64,000 nucleotides of DNA from UBA1206 sp045600105 (GTDB taxonomy: Bacteria > Bacillota > Clostridia > Oscillospirales > CAG-382), in assembly GCA_045600105.1 (NCBI GenBank), contig JAZRXG010000034.1:47330-111329 (forward strand). Direction: 5' to 3'. Numbering within the stretch: position 1 is the first letter of the stretch; the number at the start of each line of letters is the position of its first letter. Below, piece by piece: positions 15,413 through 24,070 of this stretch. A program made the translations under genes and the position numbers. The notes below the pieces were generated by a model. That model was not told where the DNA came from. It did not search any database and saw only the letters and a list, made by a program, of their open reading frames with translations.

Positions 15413-17213
15413 CGTCGTATTTGAGCACCGCCATGAACGCTTCGGGCGGGACTTCCACGGTGCCGAAGGAACGCATACGTTTTTTGCCTTCCTTCTGCTT
15501 TTCGAGCAGCTTCTTTTTACGCGTGATATCACCGCCGTAGCACTTGGCAAGCACGTCCTTGCGGAGCGCCTTGACCGTTTCGCGGGCGATTATCTTGCCG
15601 CCGATCGCCGCCTGAACGGGGATCTCGAACATCTGCCGCGGAATGTTTTCCTTGAGCTTTTCGCATATCTTTCTAGCACGCGGATACGCCTTGTCGGCGT
15701 GTACGATGAACGAAAGCGCGTCCACGATGTCGCCGTTGAGCAGTATGTCGAGCTTGACGAGCTTGGACGGCTCGTAGCCCTTGTGCTCGTAATCGAGCGA
15801 CGCGTAACCCTTGGAGCGGGATTTGAGCGCGTCGAAAAAGTCGTATATTATCTCGTTGAGGGGCATATCGTACCTGAGCTCGGCTCTGTTCGTGTCGAGG
15901 TAGCTCATTCCGAGATATACGCCGCGGCGGTCGCGGCAGAGTTCCATTATCGAGCCGACGTATTCGGTGGGCGTGATGACCGACGCCTTCACTATCGGCT
16001 CCGCCGATTCGGCTATCTCCTCGGCAACGGGGTAGTTGGTGGGGTTGTCTATCATCACGGTGTCGCCGTTCGTCTTGGTTATTTGATAAATGACCGACGG
16101 TGCCGTCGTGATAAGATCGAGATCGAATTCGCGCTCCAGCCTTTCCTCGATTATTTCCATGTGGAGAAGCCCGAGGAAGCCGCAGCGGAAGCCGAAGCCG
16201 AGGGCAATGGACGTTTCGGGCTCGAACCCGAACGCCGCGTCGTTGAGCCTCAGCTTTTCAAGCGCGTCGCGCAGGTCGCCGTACCGCGAACCGTCCGCGG
16301 GATAAATGCCGGCGTATACCATGGGCAGACATTTCTTGAATCCGGGGAGAGGCTCGTCGGCGGGTTTTTCCGCAGACGTTATCGTGTCGCCGACGACGGT
16401 GTCGGAAACGCTCTTGATGGACGCCGTGAAATATCCGACTTCGCCCGGATAAAGTCTGTCACGCGGAGCGAGACGGAGAGGCGCGAGCGTGCCCGTTTCG
16501 ACGACGGTGAATTCGGCACCCGTGTGCATCATCCTTATAGTGTCACCGGCGCCTATCGTGCCGTTCATGACGCGGAAATATACAATAACGCCTTTGTAGC
16601 TGTCGTAATACGAGTCAAAAACGAGCGCTTCGAGCGGCTTGTCGGCGTCACCCGTAGGAGCGGGTATCTCTTTTACCACCGCTTCGAGCACGTCCTCGAT
16701 ATTTATGCCGTTCTTTGCGGATATCTTGGGGCAGTCCTCGGCAGGGAGCCCGAGGATATCTTCGATCTCCTTGACCGTCATATCGATGTCGGCTGACGCG
16801 AGGTCTATCTTGTTGACGACCGGAACTATCTCAAGCTCGGCGTCAACGGCGAGATAAGCGTTTGCGAGCGTCTGCGCCTGGATGCCCTGAGTGGCGTCCA
16901 CGACGAGCAGAGCCCCTTCGCACGACTTGAGGGAGCGCGAAACCTCGTAGTTGAAGTCGACGTGGCCCGGCGTGTCGATGAGGTTCATGACGTATTCGTT
17001 CCCGTCCTTTGCCTGATAGAGGAAGCGTACCGCTCTCGCCTTGATGGTGATGCCGCGTTCGCGTTCGAGCTCCATGTTGTCGAGTATGCGGTCTTCCATT
17101 TCCCGTGCCGAAACGCTCTTGGTTATTTCGAGCAGACGGTCGGCAAGCGTCGACTTGCCGTGGTCGATGTGCGCAATGATCGAAAAATTGCGTATCTTTG
17201 TTATATCGTACAT
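15402..17213 (-). CDS. lepA: Elongation factor 4 (LepA)
   Basis: A 603-residue translational GTPase. P-loop AHIDHGKST (residues 14-22), the G2/G3 region DTPGHVDF, NKIDLAS, and the LepA-specific C-terminal domain with QAAIGGKIIARETVKALRKD and DVLAKCYGGDITRKKKLLEKQ. The length is typical. It acts on stalled or mistranslocated ribosomes. It lies 18 nt after GtrA and overlaps hemW. Confidence 0.98.
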   Translation of the reverse strand: MYDITKIRNFSIIAHIDHGKSTLADRLLEITKSVSAREMEDRILDNMELERERGITIKARAVRFLYQAKDGNEYVMNLIDTPGHVDFNYEVSRSLKSCEGALLVVDATQGIQAQTLANAYLAVDAELEIVPVVNKIDLASADIDMTVKEIEDILGLPAEDCPKISAKNGINIEDVLEAVVKEIPAPTGDADKPLEALVFDSYYDSYKGVIVYFRVMNGTIGAGDTIRMMHTGAEFTVVETGTLAPLRLAPRDRLYPGEVGYFTASIKSVSDTVVGDTITSAEKPADEPLPGFKKCLPMVYAGIYPADGSRYGDLRDALEKLRLNDAAFGFEPETSIALGFGFRCGFLGLLHMEIIEERLEREFDLDLITTAPSVIYQITKTNGDTVMIDNPTNYPVAEEIAESAEPIVKASVITPTEYVGSIMELCRDRRGVYLGMSYLDTNRAELRYDMPLNEIIYDFFDALKSRSKGYASLDYEHKGYEPSKLVKLDILLNGDIVDALSFIVHADKAYPRARKICEKLKENIPRQMFEIPVQAAIGGKIIARETVKALRKDVLAKCYGGDITRKKKLLEKQKEGKKRMRSFGTVEVPPEAFMAVLKYDDEQ

Positions 17214-17231
17214 AAATGTTTTTCCCGTATA

Positions 17232-17696
17232 TCAGTTTTCTTTCTTAAAGACGAATATCTTTCTGCCGATGTAGTTCCAGATGAGAACGATGCCGGCGGA
17301 AATGATGTGGGTCGCGTAGTAGGGAATGGGCTTGTCGCCGAAGGTGGCAAGCGGCACGCCGCTGATGACGGCGCCGAGGTACATGAGCAGCTCCTTGAGC
17401 CCGAAGCCGATGAGACCGACCACGGTGAACACGATGAACGCTTTGACCGTTTTGCCCTGCTTCTGCTGCGTCTTGGTGGTGAATACCCACAGAATCGACA
17501 GAACGTAGTTGACGATGAGTCCCACTACGAATCCCGCCGCGGTGGCTATGAACGTGTTGAGAGAGGTCTCGCTTGCGAGAACGAATTTCCAGAGCAGCCA
17601 GTGCGTCGCGGTCTCAAAGAGGAACGCCACGCCGCCGACAACGCAGTATCTCATGAATTCCCAGAAAGCGTGCTTCTGTTCGCTTGTTATCTGCAT
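17232..17696 (-). CDS. GtrA-family membrane protein
   Basis: A 154-residue protein with four membrane spans. Motifs such as FMRYCVVGGVAFLFE, AGFVVGLIVNYVLSILWVF and NYIGRKIFVFK match the GtrA/DPMS flippase-like family, which moves lipid-linked sugars or supports cell-surface glycosylation. No glycosyltransferase is adjacent. The gene starts 4 nt after the esterase gene upstream. Confidence 0.9.
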   Translation of the reverse strand: MQITSEQKHAFWEFMRYCVVGGVAFLFETATHWLLWKFVLASETSLNTFIATAAGFVVGLIVNYVLSILWVFTTKTQQKQGKTVKAFIVFTVVGLIGFGLKELLMYLGAVISGVPLATFGDKPIPYYATHIISAGIVLIWNYIGRKIFVFKKEN

Positions 17697-17700
17697 ATCA

Positions 17701-18816
17701 TCAGCCTTTCAGAGCGTCTTTTACGACGGGGTAAATGGCTTTTGCCATATAGTAGTGACCGAGGTCGTTCGGGTGGAGGTTGTCCACGCAGAACAGATCC
17801 TTCATGGGCGACGGGAAGAATTCGCAGCCGTTGACGAAATATACGTTTTCGCCCTTGGAGAGCGCGAGCTCGTAGGTCGTCTTCACGATGTTGACGCGTT
17901 TGATGTCGTTGCCGTTGGTCTCCCAGAACGTCGGATGCGTGACGAATACGACGGGGATGTCGGGATGCGCCTTTCTTACCGTTTCATAGAAGGGAAGATG
18001 AGTGTTCTGCAGCTCGTCGATGGAACGGGCGTTGTAGTCGTAGTCCATGACGAAGCAGGAAATATCGCGTTTTGCGAGCCATTCGGCGCAGAACTGTTCG
18101 CCGAACGCCGAGCCCGAAAAGCCGAGGTTCACGTTGTCGCAGTCAAGAGCGCGGCAGACGATGTTGGAATACATCGAAGCGGGACGCGAAACGCAGCCTC
18201 CCTGAGTTATGGACGAGCCGTAAAACGCCACGGGCTTGTAAGCGCGCGGTGCGGGACGCGCGACGGACGCGTCCTTGGGAAATCCGACGGCAAGCGTTTC
18301 GATGCCGCCGTAAAGCGGGAACTCGATGAGCACCTCGGTCGGGTCACCGGGAAGAACAAGAGTCTTTTCGTTTTCGTTCGGGTCTTCGGCAAAGGTCTGC
18401 ATCATGGCGCCGCAGTATTTTCTGTCAGTCCCGCTGCCGGTATACATATCGAATCCGTAAACGCCTCTGTCGCAGAAATGGTGCATGCCGAGGCTTACGG
18501 AACGGTATTTGACTTTAAGAGAAATTTCCTTCGCGTCGGTGTAGAATCTTAAGCTTCCGCCGGAAGTCTGACGTGAAAGCCAGTCTTTTCCGTCGACGTA
18601 GTCATCGCGTCTCGCGACGTCCATACGGTAATACTCGCCGTGGTTCTCGGAAGGACGGAGTATGCCGCCCATGTCGAACACGGGATTGTCCGCGTCGATG
18701 AAAACGTACTTGTCGTTTTCGCCGACTACGTATCTGCTTTCGAACTCTGAAATTTTATTAAGTCCGTTATATTCGTATTTTGTTTTTTCGGGCTTGCCGA
18801 AATAATAGTTATCCAT
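17701..18816 (-). CDS. SGNH/GDSL hydrolase
   Basis: A 371-residue protein, first gene of the six-gene minus-strand unit ending at 12492. An N-terminal beta-rich region of about 180 residues precedes the hydrolase part, with FYGSSITQGGC (nucleophile Ser), DYDYNARS, FVTHPTFW and DNLHPNDLGHYYMA (Asp/His). It lacks a signal peptide. It resembles the bacterial esterases with a jelly-roll leader domain. It is only distantly like the second SGNH gene of the same unit; the block I sequence differs (GSS against GDS). Confidence 0.83.
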   Translation of the reverse strand: MDNYYFGKPEKTKYEYNGLNKISEFESRYVVGENDKYVFIDADNPVFDMGGILRPSENHGEYYRMDVARRDDYVDGKDWLSRQTSGGSLRFYTDAKEISLKVKYRSVSLGMHHFCDRGVYGFDMYTGSGTDRKYCGAMMQTFAEDPNENEKTLVLPGDPTEVLIEFPLYGGIETLAVGFPKDASVARPAPRAYKPVAFYGSSITQGGCVSRPASMYSNIVCRALDCDNVNLGFSGSAFGEQFCAEWLAKRDISCFVMDYDYNARSIDELQNTHLPFYETVRKAHPDIPVVFVTHPTFWETNGNDIKRVNIVKTTYELALSKGENVYFVNGCEFFPSPMKDLFCVDNLHPNDLGHYYMAKAIYPVVKDALKG

Positions 18817-18834
18817 ACATGATCACCCTGCATC

Positions 18835-18863
18835 ATTTTATCATACGGCGGCGAAATTTGCAA
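18835..18863 (-). promoter_or_regulatory. Promoter of the lepA-hemW unit
   Basis: On the minus strand TTGCAA (18858-18863), 17 bp, TAAAAT (18835-18840), giving a very short leader before ATG 18816. Confidence 0.7.
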
Positions 18864-18870
18864 GTAGATA

Positions 18871-18899
18871 TTGAAAAAGTTGAAAATATATGATATAAA
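18871..18899 (+). promoter_or_regulatory. Promoter of the MtnA-like/lipid kinase pair
   Basis: TTGAAA (18871-18876), 17 bp, TATAAA (18894-18899). It is back to back with the minus-strand promoter. The leader of about 100 nt holds a GC-rich inverted pair (GGCAGG near 18924 and CCTGCC near 18952). Confidence 0.6.
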
Positions 18900-19006
18900 T
18901 ATACTTGAAAAACTGCGTATTGCGGGCAGGGAACGGCGCTTGCCGGAGCCGCCTGCCGATCGTACCGAAACGTCCCGAAAATGACCGACCGTGAAAGGAG
19001 CGCGAA

Positions 19007-19900
19007 ATGAAAAGTCTGTATTTTGACAAAAGCTCAAAAGAACTCGTTTTCCCCGATCTTTCCGCTCTCCCCGAAAGGCTCGTTTACAAACGCGTGTCGT
19101 CGCTCAGGGCGTTCTTCGATTCGCTGTCCGATTCGTCGCTCGGCGGAAACGACGCCGTCGGCGTCGCCGCCGCCTTCGTTCTCTGTGCCGAGGCGTATCG
19201 GTTCGAGGACGGAAAGCCCGAGGGCTTTTCTTATTCGTTTTCGCGCAGCGTTGATTTCGTGGTCCGCCAGTGCGCGTCTTACCCGTCGGTCGTCGCGGCC
19301 TGCGAAGAAATGCGTCACGTCTGCGAGGGACTTTCATCGACGGACGAAATGCTTGCGTCCGTCGTCAAGGCGGCGCGCGGGATCGAAAACCGCACTTCGG
19401 GATATTGCGGAAAACTCGCCGGAAACGGCGCGAAACTGATTTCCGACGGCGACGGCGTGCTCGTTCGGGGGAACTGCGGCGTGCTTTCATCGGTGAAGCA
19501 CGGAGTATCGCTTGAGGCGGTATACACGGCGTCAAAAGACAGAAACGTCAAGCTTTATATCGGCGAAACGTATCCGTCGCTCGAAGGCAGGCGCATTGCC
19601 GCGTTCGAAGCCGAATCGAACGGATTACACGCCGAAATCATTTCCGACGACAGTGCCGCGTCTCTTATGGCAAACGGAAAAATAAACAAAATATTCCTCG
19701 ATGTCGGCTTTGACCGTGACGGAAATCTATGCTCGTCATCGGGCTCTTTGATGCTTGCGTCAGCTTCACGGTATTTCGGCGTTGCGCTCTGCGCCTTCGT
19801 CAACGCGTTCCGCTCGTGGAACGGGGAAAAGCGCGATATACTTAAAAAAGAAATGTTCGATCACGTGATATCGAATAACGGGAAAGAGTGGAAAATATGA
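19007..19900 (+). CDS. Degenerate MtnA/eIF2B-like protein
   Basis: A 297-residue protein that aligns by eye along its whole length with methylthioribose-1-phosphate isomerase (MtnA, about 350 residues). Shared pieces are VGVAAAFVLCAEA, ETYPSLEGRRIAAFE (MtnA ETRPxLQGxRLTAWE), ISDDSAASLM (ITDxMAAxxM) and VGFDRDGN (VGADRIxxNGD). The catalytic Asp of GADR is kept. The catalytic Cys of the CNAG motif is Gly, with a Cys two residues later (GNCG). The RGAP substrate loop reads GGND. It is probably not a working MtnA. It overlaps the lipid kinase gene by ATGA; start ATG 19007 has AAAGGAG. Confidence 0.7.
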   Translation: MKSLYFDKSSKELVFPDLSALPERLVYKRVSSLRAFFDSLSDSSLGGNDAVGVAAAFVLCAEAYRFEDGKPEGFSYSFSRSVDFVVRQCASYPSVVAACEEMRHVCEGLSSTDEMLASVVKAARGIENRTSGYCGKLAGNGAKLISDGDGVLVRGNCGVLSSVKHGVSLEAVYTASKDRNVKLYIGETYPSLEGRRIAAFEAESNGLHAEIISDDSAASLMANGKINKIFLDVGFDRDGNLCSSSGSLMLASASRYFGVALCAFVNAFRSWNGEKRDILKKEMFDHVISNNGKEWKI

Positions 19901-20772
19901 AAATCCTCGCGATAGTCAACCTTTTTTCGGGCAAGGGAAAGGGCAGAGAATATCTGAAGATCCTGCAGAGCGAGCTAAAAGAGGGAAACGACCTCAAAAT
20001 ATATCTGACAAAAGACAAAGAGCATACTGTGAGCTTCGTGAAAGAACATTGCGGCAATTTCGATATGATGGTCGTGGTCGGCGGCGACGGCACGCTCAAC
20101 GAAGTGGTGAGCGGATATATGGCGGCGTCATCAAAAACTCCCATCGGATATATACCGGCGGGCTCGACGAACGACTTTGCCGCCACGCTCAAGCTCATCC
20201 GCGACCCGCGTGAGGCGTGCCGCGGCTTCCTCAAAATGAACGTGCGCAGTCTCGACGTCGGCGTTTTCAACGGACGCTATTTCACCTACGTCGCGGCGGC
20301 AGGCGCTTTTTCCGAAACGTCATATTCCACGCCGACGGAGCTCAAGAACAGGTTCGGTCATCTCGCCTATATTTTCGGCGGCATCGCCTCCGTTCCCACG
20401 ATACGCCCTCAGCATATGAGGGTCGAGGTCGACGGCAGGGTATTCGAGGACGATTATCTCATCGCCATGATCTCCAACTCGACGAGCGTCGGCGGAGTGT
20501 TCTCGTATGAAGAAACGCTCGTGTCCCTCAACGACGGCAAATTCGAGGTCGCGCTCCTCAAGGAGCCCGATATGATATACGAGCTCGGCTCCCTTCTCAA
20601 GGACGTGCTCACCCACAAATACAACGGCGACTACATCGAGCTCGCTTCGGGCTCCCATATCCGCATCGATTCGCCGAAACCTATCCCCTGGTCGCTCGAC
20701 GGTGAGTTCGGCGGCGCGTATACGGCGATGGATATCGAAAATCTGCACGAGGTGCTGAACCTGCTCGTATAA
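19897..20772 (+). CDS. Diacylglycerol/lipid kinase family protein (YegS/DagK type)
   Basis: A 291-residue soluble lipid kinase. The nucleotide-binding motif VVVGGDGTLNEVV, the PAGSTNDFAATL motif, LDVGVFNGRYF and SLDGEFGG near the end are all conserved. The family phosphorylates diacylglycerol or related lipids at the membrane. I prefer ATG 19897, coupled to the preceding stop by ATGA; GTG 19888 is an in-frame alternative. The partner gene is the MtnA-like protein, and I know of no established link between the two families. Confidence 0.9.
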   Translation: MKILAIVNLFSGKGKGREYLKILQSELKEGNDLKIYLTKDKEHTVSFVKEHCGNFDMMVVVGGDGTLNEVVSGYMAASSKTPIGYIPAGSTNDFAATLKLIRDPREACRGFLKMNVRSLDVGVFNGRYFTYVAAAGAFSETSYSTPTELKNRFGHLAYIFGGIASVPTIRPQHMRVEVDGRVFEDDYLIAMISNSTSVGGVFSYEETLVSLNDGKFEVALLKEPDMIYELGSLLKDVLTHKYNGDYIELASGSHIRIDSPKPIPWSLDGEFGGAYTAMDIENLHEVLNLLV

Positions 20773-20808
20773 TATTGCTTTTATCTGCGCGTAAAATAAA
20801 AATTTGTG

Positions 20809-20836
20809 TTGACAATTCTTGATTTTTATGTATAAT
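20809..20836 (+). promoter_or_regulatory. secDF promoter
   Basis: TTGACA (20809-20814), 16 bp, TATAAT (20831-20836), about 50 nt before secD. Confidence 0.85.
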
Positions 20837-20888
20837 GGATTTGTTATGTAAAAATGTGCGGATAATGTCCGTGCTTGGAGGTAAAACA

Positions 20889-22181
20889 ATGAACTATTCC
20901 CGTGCGGTGGGCGTAGCCCGCTTTGTTTTGGTACTGCTCATCATCGCGCTGCTCATGTTTATGGCGGTATGCGGTGTCGGCAGTCAGAAAGGTGTCTTCG
21001 AAGAAGGTACCATCACGCTCGGCCTTGATCTTCAGGGCGGCTCAATCATTACGTTCCGCGCAATTCCGGCGGAAGGCGAAGAAATCACCGATGACGGTAT
21101 GAGATCCGTGCTTACCGCAATGCGCAACCGTCTCGACCAGTCCGGTCTTACCGAGGCTCAGTGCTATCTCGTCGGCGACGACAAGGTCACCATCGAGATC
21201 CCGGGCGACTCCGACCCCACGACCGCCGTTGAGACCTTCGGCATCAAGGGCGAACTCACTTTCGAAATGTACGATCCCTCTACGGGCGATTACACCAAAG
21301 TAATGCTCACCGGCGACGACATCAAATCGTCCTATCCCGGTCTTGACGACTACGGCAAAAACCTCGTTGTCCTCAACTTCACGTCCGAAGGTAAAGCAAG
21401 ATTCAAAGAGGCTACCGCGGCGTGCGCGGCTCTCAAGGGCGAAAATCACAACTTCCTTTACATCAAGATGGACGGCAAGGCGATTTCTCAGCCTTCCGTT
21501 GAACAGGCGATCGATAACGATTCCGCCGTCATTTCCGGCGACAGCATGACCGCTTCCTACGTTACCACTCTTTCCGGCATCATCAACGACGGTGCTCTCA
21601 ACTACACCCTCGAAGTCGGTTCGATCAACTCCGTAGGCCCGACCCTCGGCGAAAAATCCCTTTCCAAGTCTCTCGTCGCAGGCGCCATCGGCATTGCGCT
21701 CGTTATAATCTTCATGATAATCATCTACCGCGTACCCGGCGTTATGGCTTCCATCGCGCTCGTATGCTACACGGCGATCTTCCTTCTCGTTCTTGCTCTT
21801 GCCAACACCAACCTCACGCTTCCCGGTATCGCGGGTATCGTGCTTTCGATAGGTATGGCGGTTGACGCCAACGTCGTCATTTTTGAAAGAATGAAAGAGG
21901 AACTCAGAAACGGCAGGACCGTCAAAGCCGCCATCAAGGAAGGCTATTCCAAAGCGTTCTCCGCGATCCTCGACTCTAACGTGACCACCGTTATCGCAGC
22001 CCTCGTGCTTTACATCCTCGGCTCCGGTACTATCCGCGGATTTGCAGTCACCCTCGGACTCGGCGTCGTTATTTCCTTCGTTACCGCGCTCGTAGTCACC
22101 AGGATCCTTCTTAACCTCGGCGTAGCAATGGGACTTACCAAGACCACGCTCTACGGTGTTAAAGAAAGGAGCGCAGAATAA
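20889..22181 (+). CDS. secD: Protein translocase subunit SecD
   Basis: A 430-residue membrane protein of the Sec export machinery that uses the proton gradient to pull substrates outward. It has an N-terminal span, the GLDLQGGSIITF motif, an external domain, and a C-terminal six-span RND bundle with GIAGIVLSIGMAVDANVVIFERMKEE and TLGLGVVISF. Start ATG 20889 has GGAGG 7 nt upstream. The length is normal for the short Firmicute form, in which SecD and SecF are separate proteins. Confidence 0.97.
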   Translation: MNYSRAVGVARFVLVLLIIALLMFMAVCGVGSQKGVFEEGTITLGLDLQGGSIITFRAIPAEGEEITDDGMRSVLTAMRNRLDQSGLTEAQCYLVGDDKVTIEIPGDSDPTTAVETFGIKGELTFEMYDPSTGDYTKVMLTGDDIKSSYPGLDDYGKNLVVLNFTSEGKARFKEATAACAALKGENHNFLYIKMDGKAISQPSVEQAIDNDSAVISGDSMTASYVTTLSGIINDGALNYTLEVGSINSVGPTLGEKSLSKSLVAGAIGIALVIIFMIIIYRVPGVMASIALVCYTAIFLLVLALANTNLTLPGIAGIVLSIGMAVDANVVIFERMKEELRNGRTVKAAIKEGYSKAFSAILDSNVTTVIAALVLYILGSGTIRGFAVTLGLGVVISFVTALVVTRILLNLGVAMGLTKTTLYGVKERSAE

Positions 22182-23131
22182 TGTCTAAATTCAACGTTAT
22201 CAAAAATTCCAAGATCATCCTCATAATCACCGCCGCCATTCTCCTTATCGGCGTCGTTGCGATGATCGTAGTCGGTTTCAACGTAGACATCGACTTCTCG
22301 GGCGGTACCGAGATAAAACTCAACATCGGACGCGAAGTCACTTCCGATGACTGCGATAAGATCAACGGCATAATCGAAGAACTCTTCGGCAAAGAATACG
22401 TTTCCTCCACCACCAAGGATACCAACCTCACCTCTCTTGCGATCATCCGTACCGGTACTGCCGAGCTCTCCAACGAGATGCAGACCAAGCTTCTTGAAAG
22501 ACTCGATACCGAATTCGGTGTCAACCACGTTGAAAGCGCCGATTTCGAGATCAACTCGATCTCCGCTTCCGTCGGTGACGAGCTCAAGACCACGGCGATC
22601 CTTTCCGTTGTCATCGCGGTCGTCTGTATGCTCGTTTACATCGCGTTCAGATTCCGTTCCGTTGAATCCGCGCTCGCTTCCATCGCCTGCCTCGTGTTCA
22701 ATTCCTTTGTGATGCTTGCCGTTTACTCGGTGTTCCGGATCCCCGTTGACTCCAACATCATCGCGGCTCTCCTCACCATCCTCGGCTACTCCATCAACGC
22801 CACGATCGTTATCTTCGACCGTATCCGCGAAGACAAGAAGCACGCTTCCGATGATACTCCTTTCGGCGACGTCGTTGCCAAAGGCACTTCCGAAACGATG
22901 GGACGTTCTCTCAACACCACGATCACGACCCTTCTTACCATCCTTATGATCTATATCCTCGGTGTTGAATCCATCCGCGATTTCGCGCTTCCTCTTATCG
23001 TCGGCATCGTTGCCGGTCTCTTCTCCTCCGTATGCCTCTCCGGCTATATCTGGATGAAGCTCAGCCAGTGGTTCGCTCCCCTCAAGAGAAAGTCCGACGA
23101 CAAAAAAGCCAAGAAAGCCAAAGCAAAATAA
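22181..23131 (+). CDS. secF: Protein translocase subunit SecF
   Basis: A 316-residue partner of SecD. Signature pieces are FNVDIDFSGGTEIKL, the six-span bundle with GYSINATIVIFDRIRED, and LNTTITTLLTIL. Stop and start overlap as TAATG with secD. A lysine-rich tail (KKAKKAKAK) is typical. A terminator follows. Confidence 0.97.
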   Translation: MSKFNVIKNSKIILIITAAILLIGVVAMIVVGFNVDIDFSGGTEIKLNIGREVTSDDCDKINGIIEELFGKEYVSSTTKDTNLTSLAIIRTGTAELSNEMQTKLLERLDTEFGVNHVESADFEINSISASVGDELKTTAILSVVIAVVCMLVYIAFRFRSVESALASIACLVFNSFVMLAVYSVFRIPVDSNIIAALLTILGYSINATIVIFDRIREDKKHASDDTPFGDVVAKGTSETMGRSLNTTITTLLTILMIYILGVESIRDFALPLIVGIVAGLFSSVCLSGYIWMKLSQWFAPLKRKSDDKKAKKAKAK

Positions 23132-23151
23132 GCAAAAGAGCCAAAGAAAGA

Positions 23152-23176
23152 CCTGCTCAACCGAGCAGGGCTTTTT
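23152..23176 (+). terminator. Terminator after secF
   Basis: The stem CCTGCTC (23152-23158) with GAGCAGG (23163-23169) has an AACC loop and is followed by GC and five T. Confidence 0.88.
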
Positions 23177-23179
23177 ATA

Positions 23180-23986
23180 TCATTTTTTCGGCACCGTGAC
23201 GGTGCTTCCCGCGGGGACGCGGATGTGTTCGGTCTTGTCGCGCTCCAGAAGCACGTCAATGGCGGTCGGGTTGGTGAATATCGTTTCGTCGGCGGAGATG
23301 AGCACCTGCTTCTGCGCGTTCATATAATCGATGATCTCGCCGTTTGTCGCGTACCATATCTTATCGTTTCCGGCAAGCTTTTTCAGTATCGCTTCGATAT
23401 GCGCCCAATCGTCTTCGGTGCGCAGCTCGTGGCTGTGACCCCAGATATAGAACAGCGGATGCGTCCATTCCGAATCCAGATCGTTAAGAAAACGGTCGCA
23501 TAGCTCGAGCGCGAAGCGATGATGACAGGTCGGATGCCACGTGATCGGGTCTTCTGGCAGCGTGAACTTGCTCGTGTCGCGGGTGGTGCGGCTGTAACGG
23601 ATACCGCAGTCGGTCATCACGCGGGCGACGTTTCCGTCAAACGAACCGCTCGGGTATGACATCCCGGTCACCGGATATCCTGCGATCTTTTCAAGGATGA
23701 TACGGTCTTCGAGCGTTTCGCGTACCACCGACTGCAGAGGCATACGGGCGGGCCAGCCGTGGCTGAAGGTGTGGCAGGCGATCTCGTGGTTCTTATAACG
23801 CTCGCGCAGTGAAAGAAGCACGTCGTCAGACGCGCCGACGTATTTTTTGCCGTTCAGATGGAACGTGGCGCGTACGCCGTAAGCGTCGAACAGCGAAATG
23901 AGACGCTCGTCGTTCGGGTGACCGTCGTCATAACTGAACGTCACGATGCGTTTTTTGAAACCGGGATAGAGATGATACTGGATCAT
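23180..23986 (-). CDS. Polysaccharide deacetylase (NodB/CE4 fold)
   Basis: A 268-residue protein without a signal peptide. The NodB motifs are visible: TFSYDDGHPNDERL (catalytic and metal Asp), CHTFSHGWP (the two metal histidines), SYPSGSFDG and the late WGHSHE. CE4 enzymes remove N- or O-acetyl groups from sugars. The absence of an export signal argues against peptidoglycan and for an intracellular or oligosaccharide substrate. A short beta-rich tail ends in PAGSTVTVPKK. It is a single-gene unit upstream of which lies the sugar isomerase gene. Confidence 0.88.
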   Translation of the reverse strand: MIQYHLYPGFKKRIVTFSYDDGHPNDERLISLFDAYGVRATFHLNGKKYVGASDDVLLSLRERYKNHEIACHTFSHGWPARMPLQSVVRETLEDRIILEKIAGYPVTGMSYPSGSFDGNVARVMTDCGIRYSRTTRDTSKFTLPEDPITWHPTCHHRFALELCDRFLNDLDSEWTHPLFYIWGHSHELRTEDDWAHIEAILKKLAGNDKIWYATNGEIIDYMNAQKQVLISADETIFTNPTAIDVLLERDKTEHIRVPAGSTVTVPKK

Positions 23987-24010
23987 AAGAAGCCCCTCGC
24001 TTTAATAATT

Positions 24011-24039
24011 CGCCGAGTGTCCATTTTGAACACTCGGCG
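24011..24039. terminator. Hairpin between isomerase and deacetylase genes
   Basis: The perfect 10-bp stem CGCCGAGTGT (24011-24020) with ACACTCGGCG (24030-24039). On the minus strand it is followed by AATTATT, a weak U run, so it may be a modest terminator for the gene ending at 24071. Confidence 0.55.
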
Positions 24040-24070
24040 TAAGTTTTGCGTTATGCTTTGAAATATTTCA

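Noticed and set aside
15413..15550. Longer N-terminus for HemW
   Set aside because: The extension is arginine-rich, lies wholly within lepA and precedes the typical start just before YVHFPFC.
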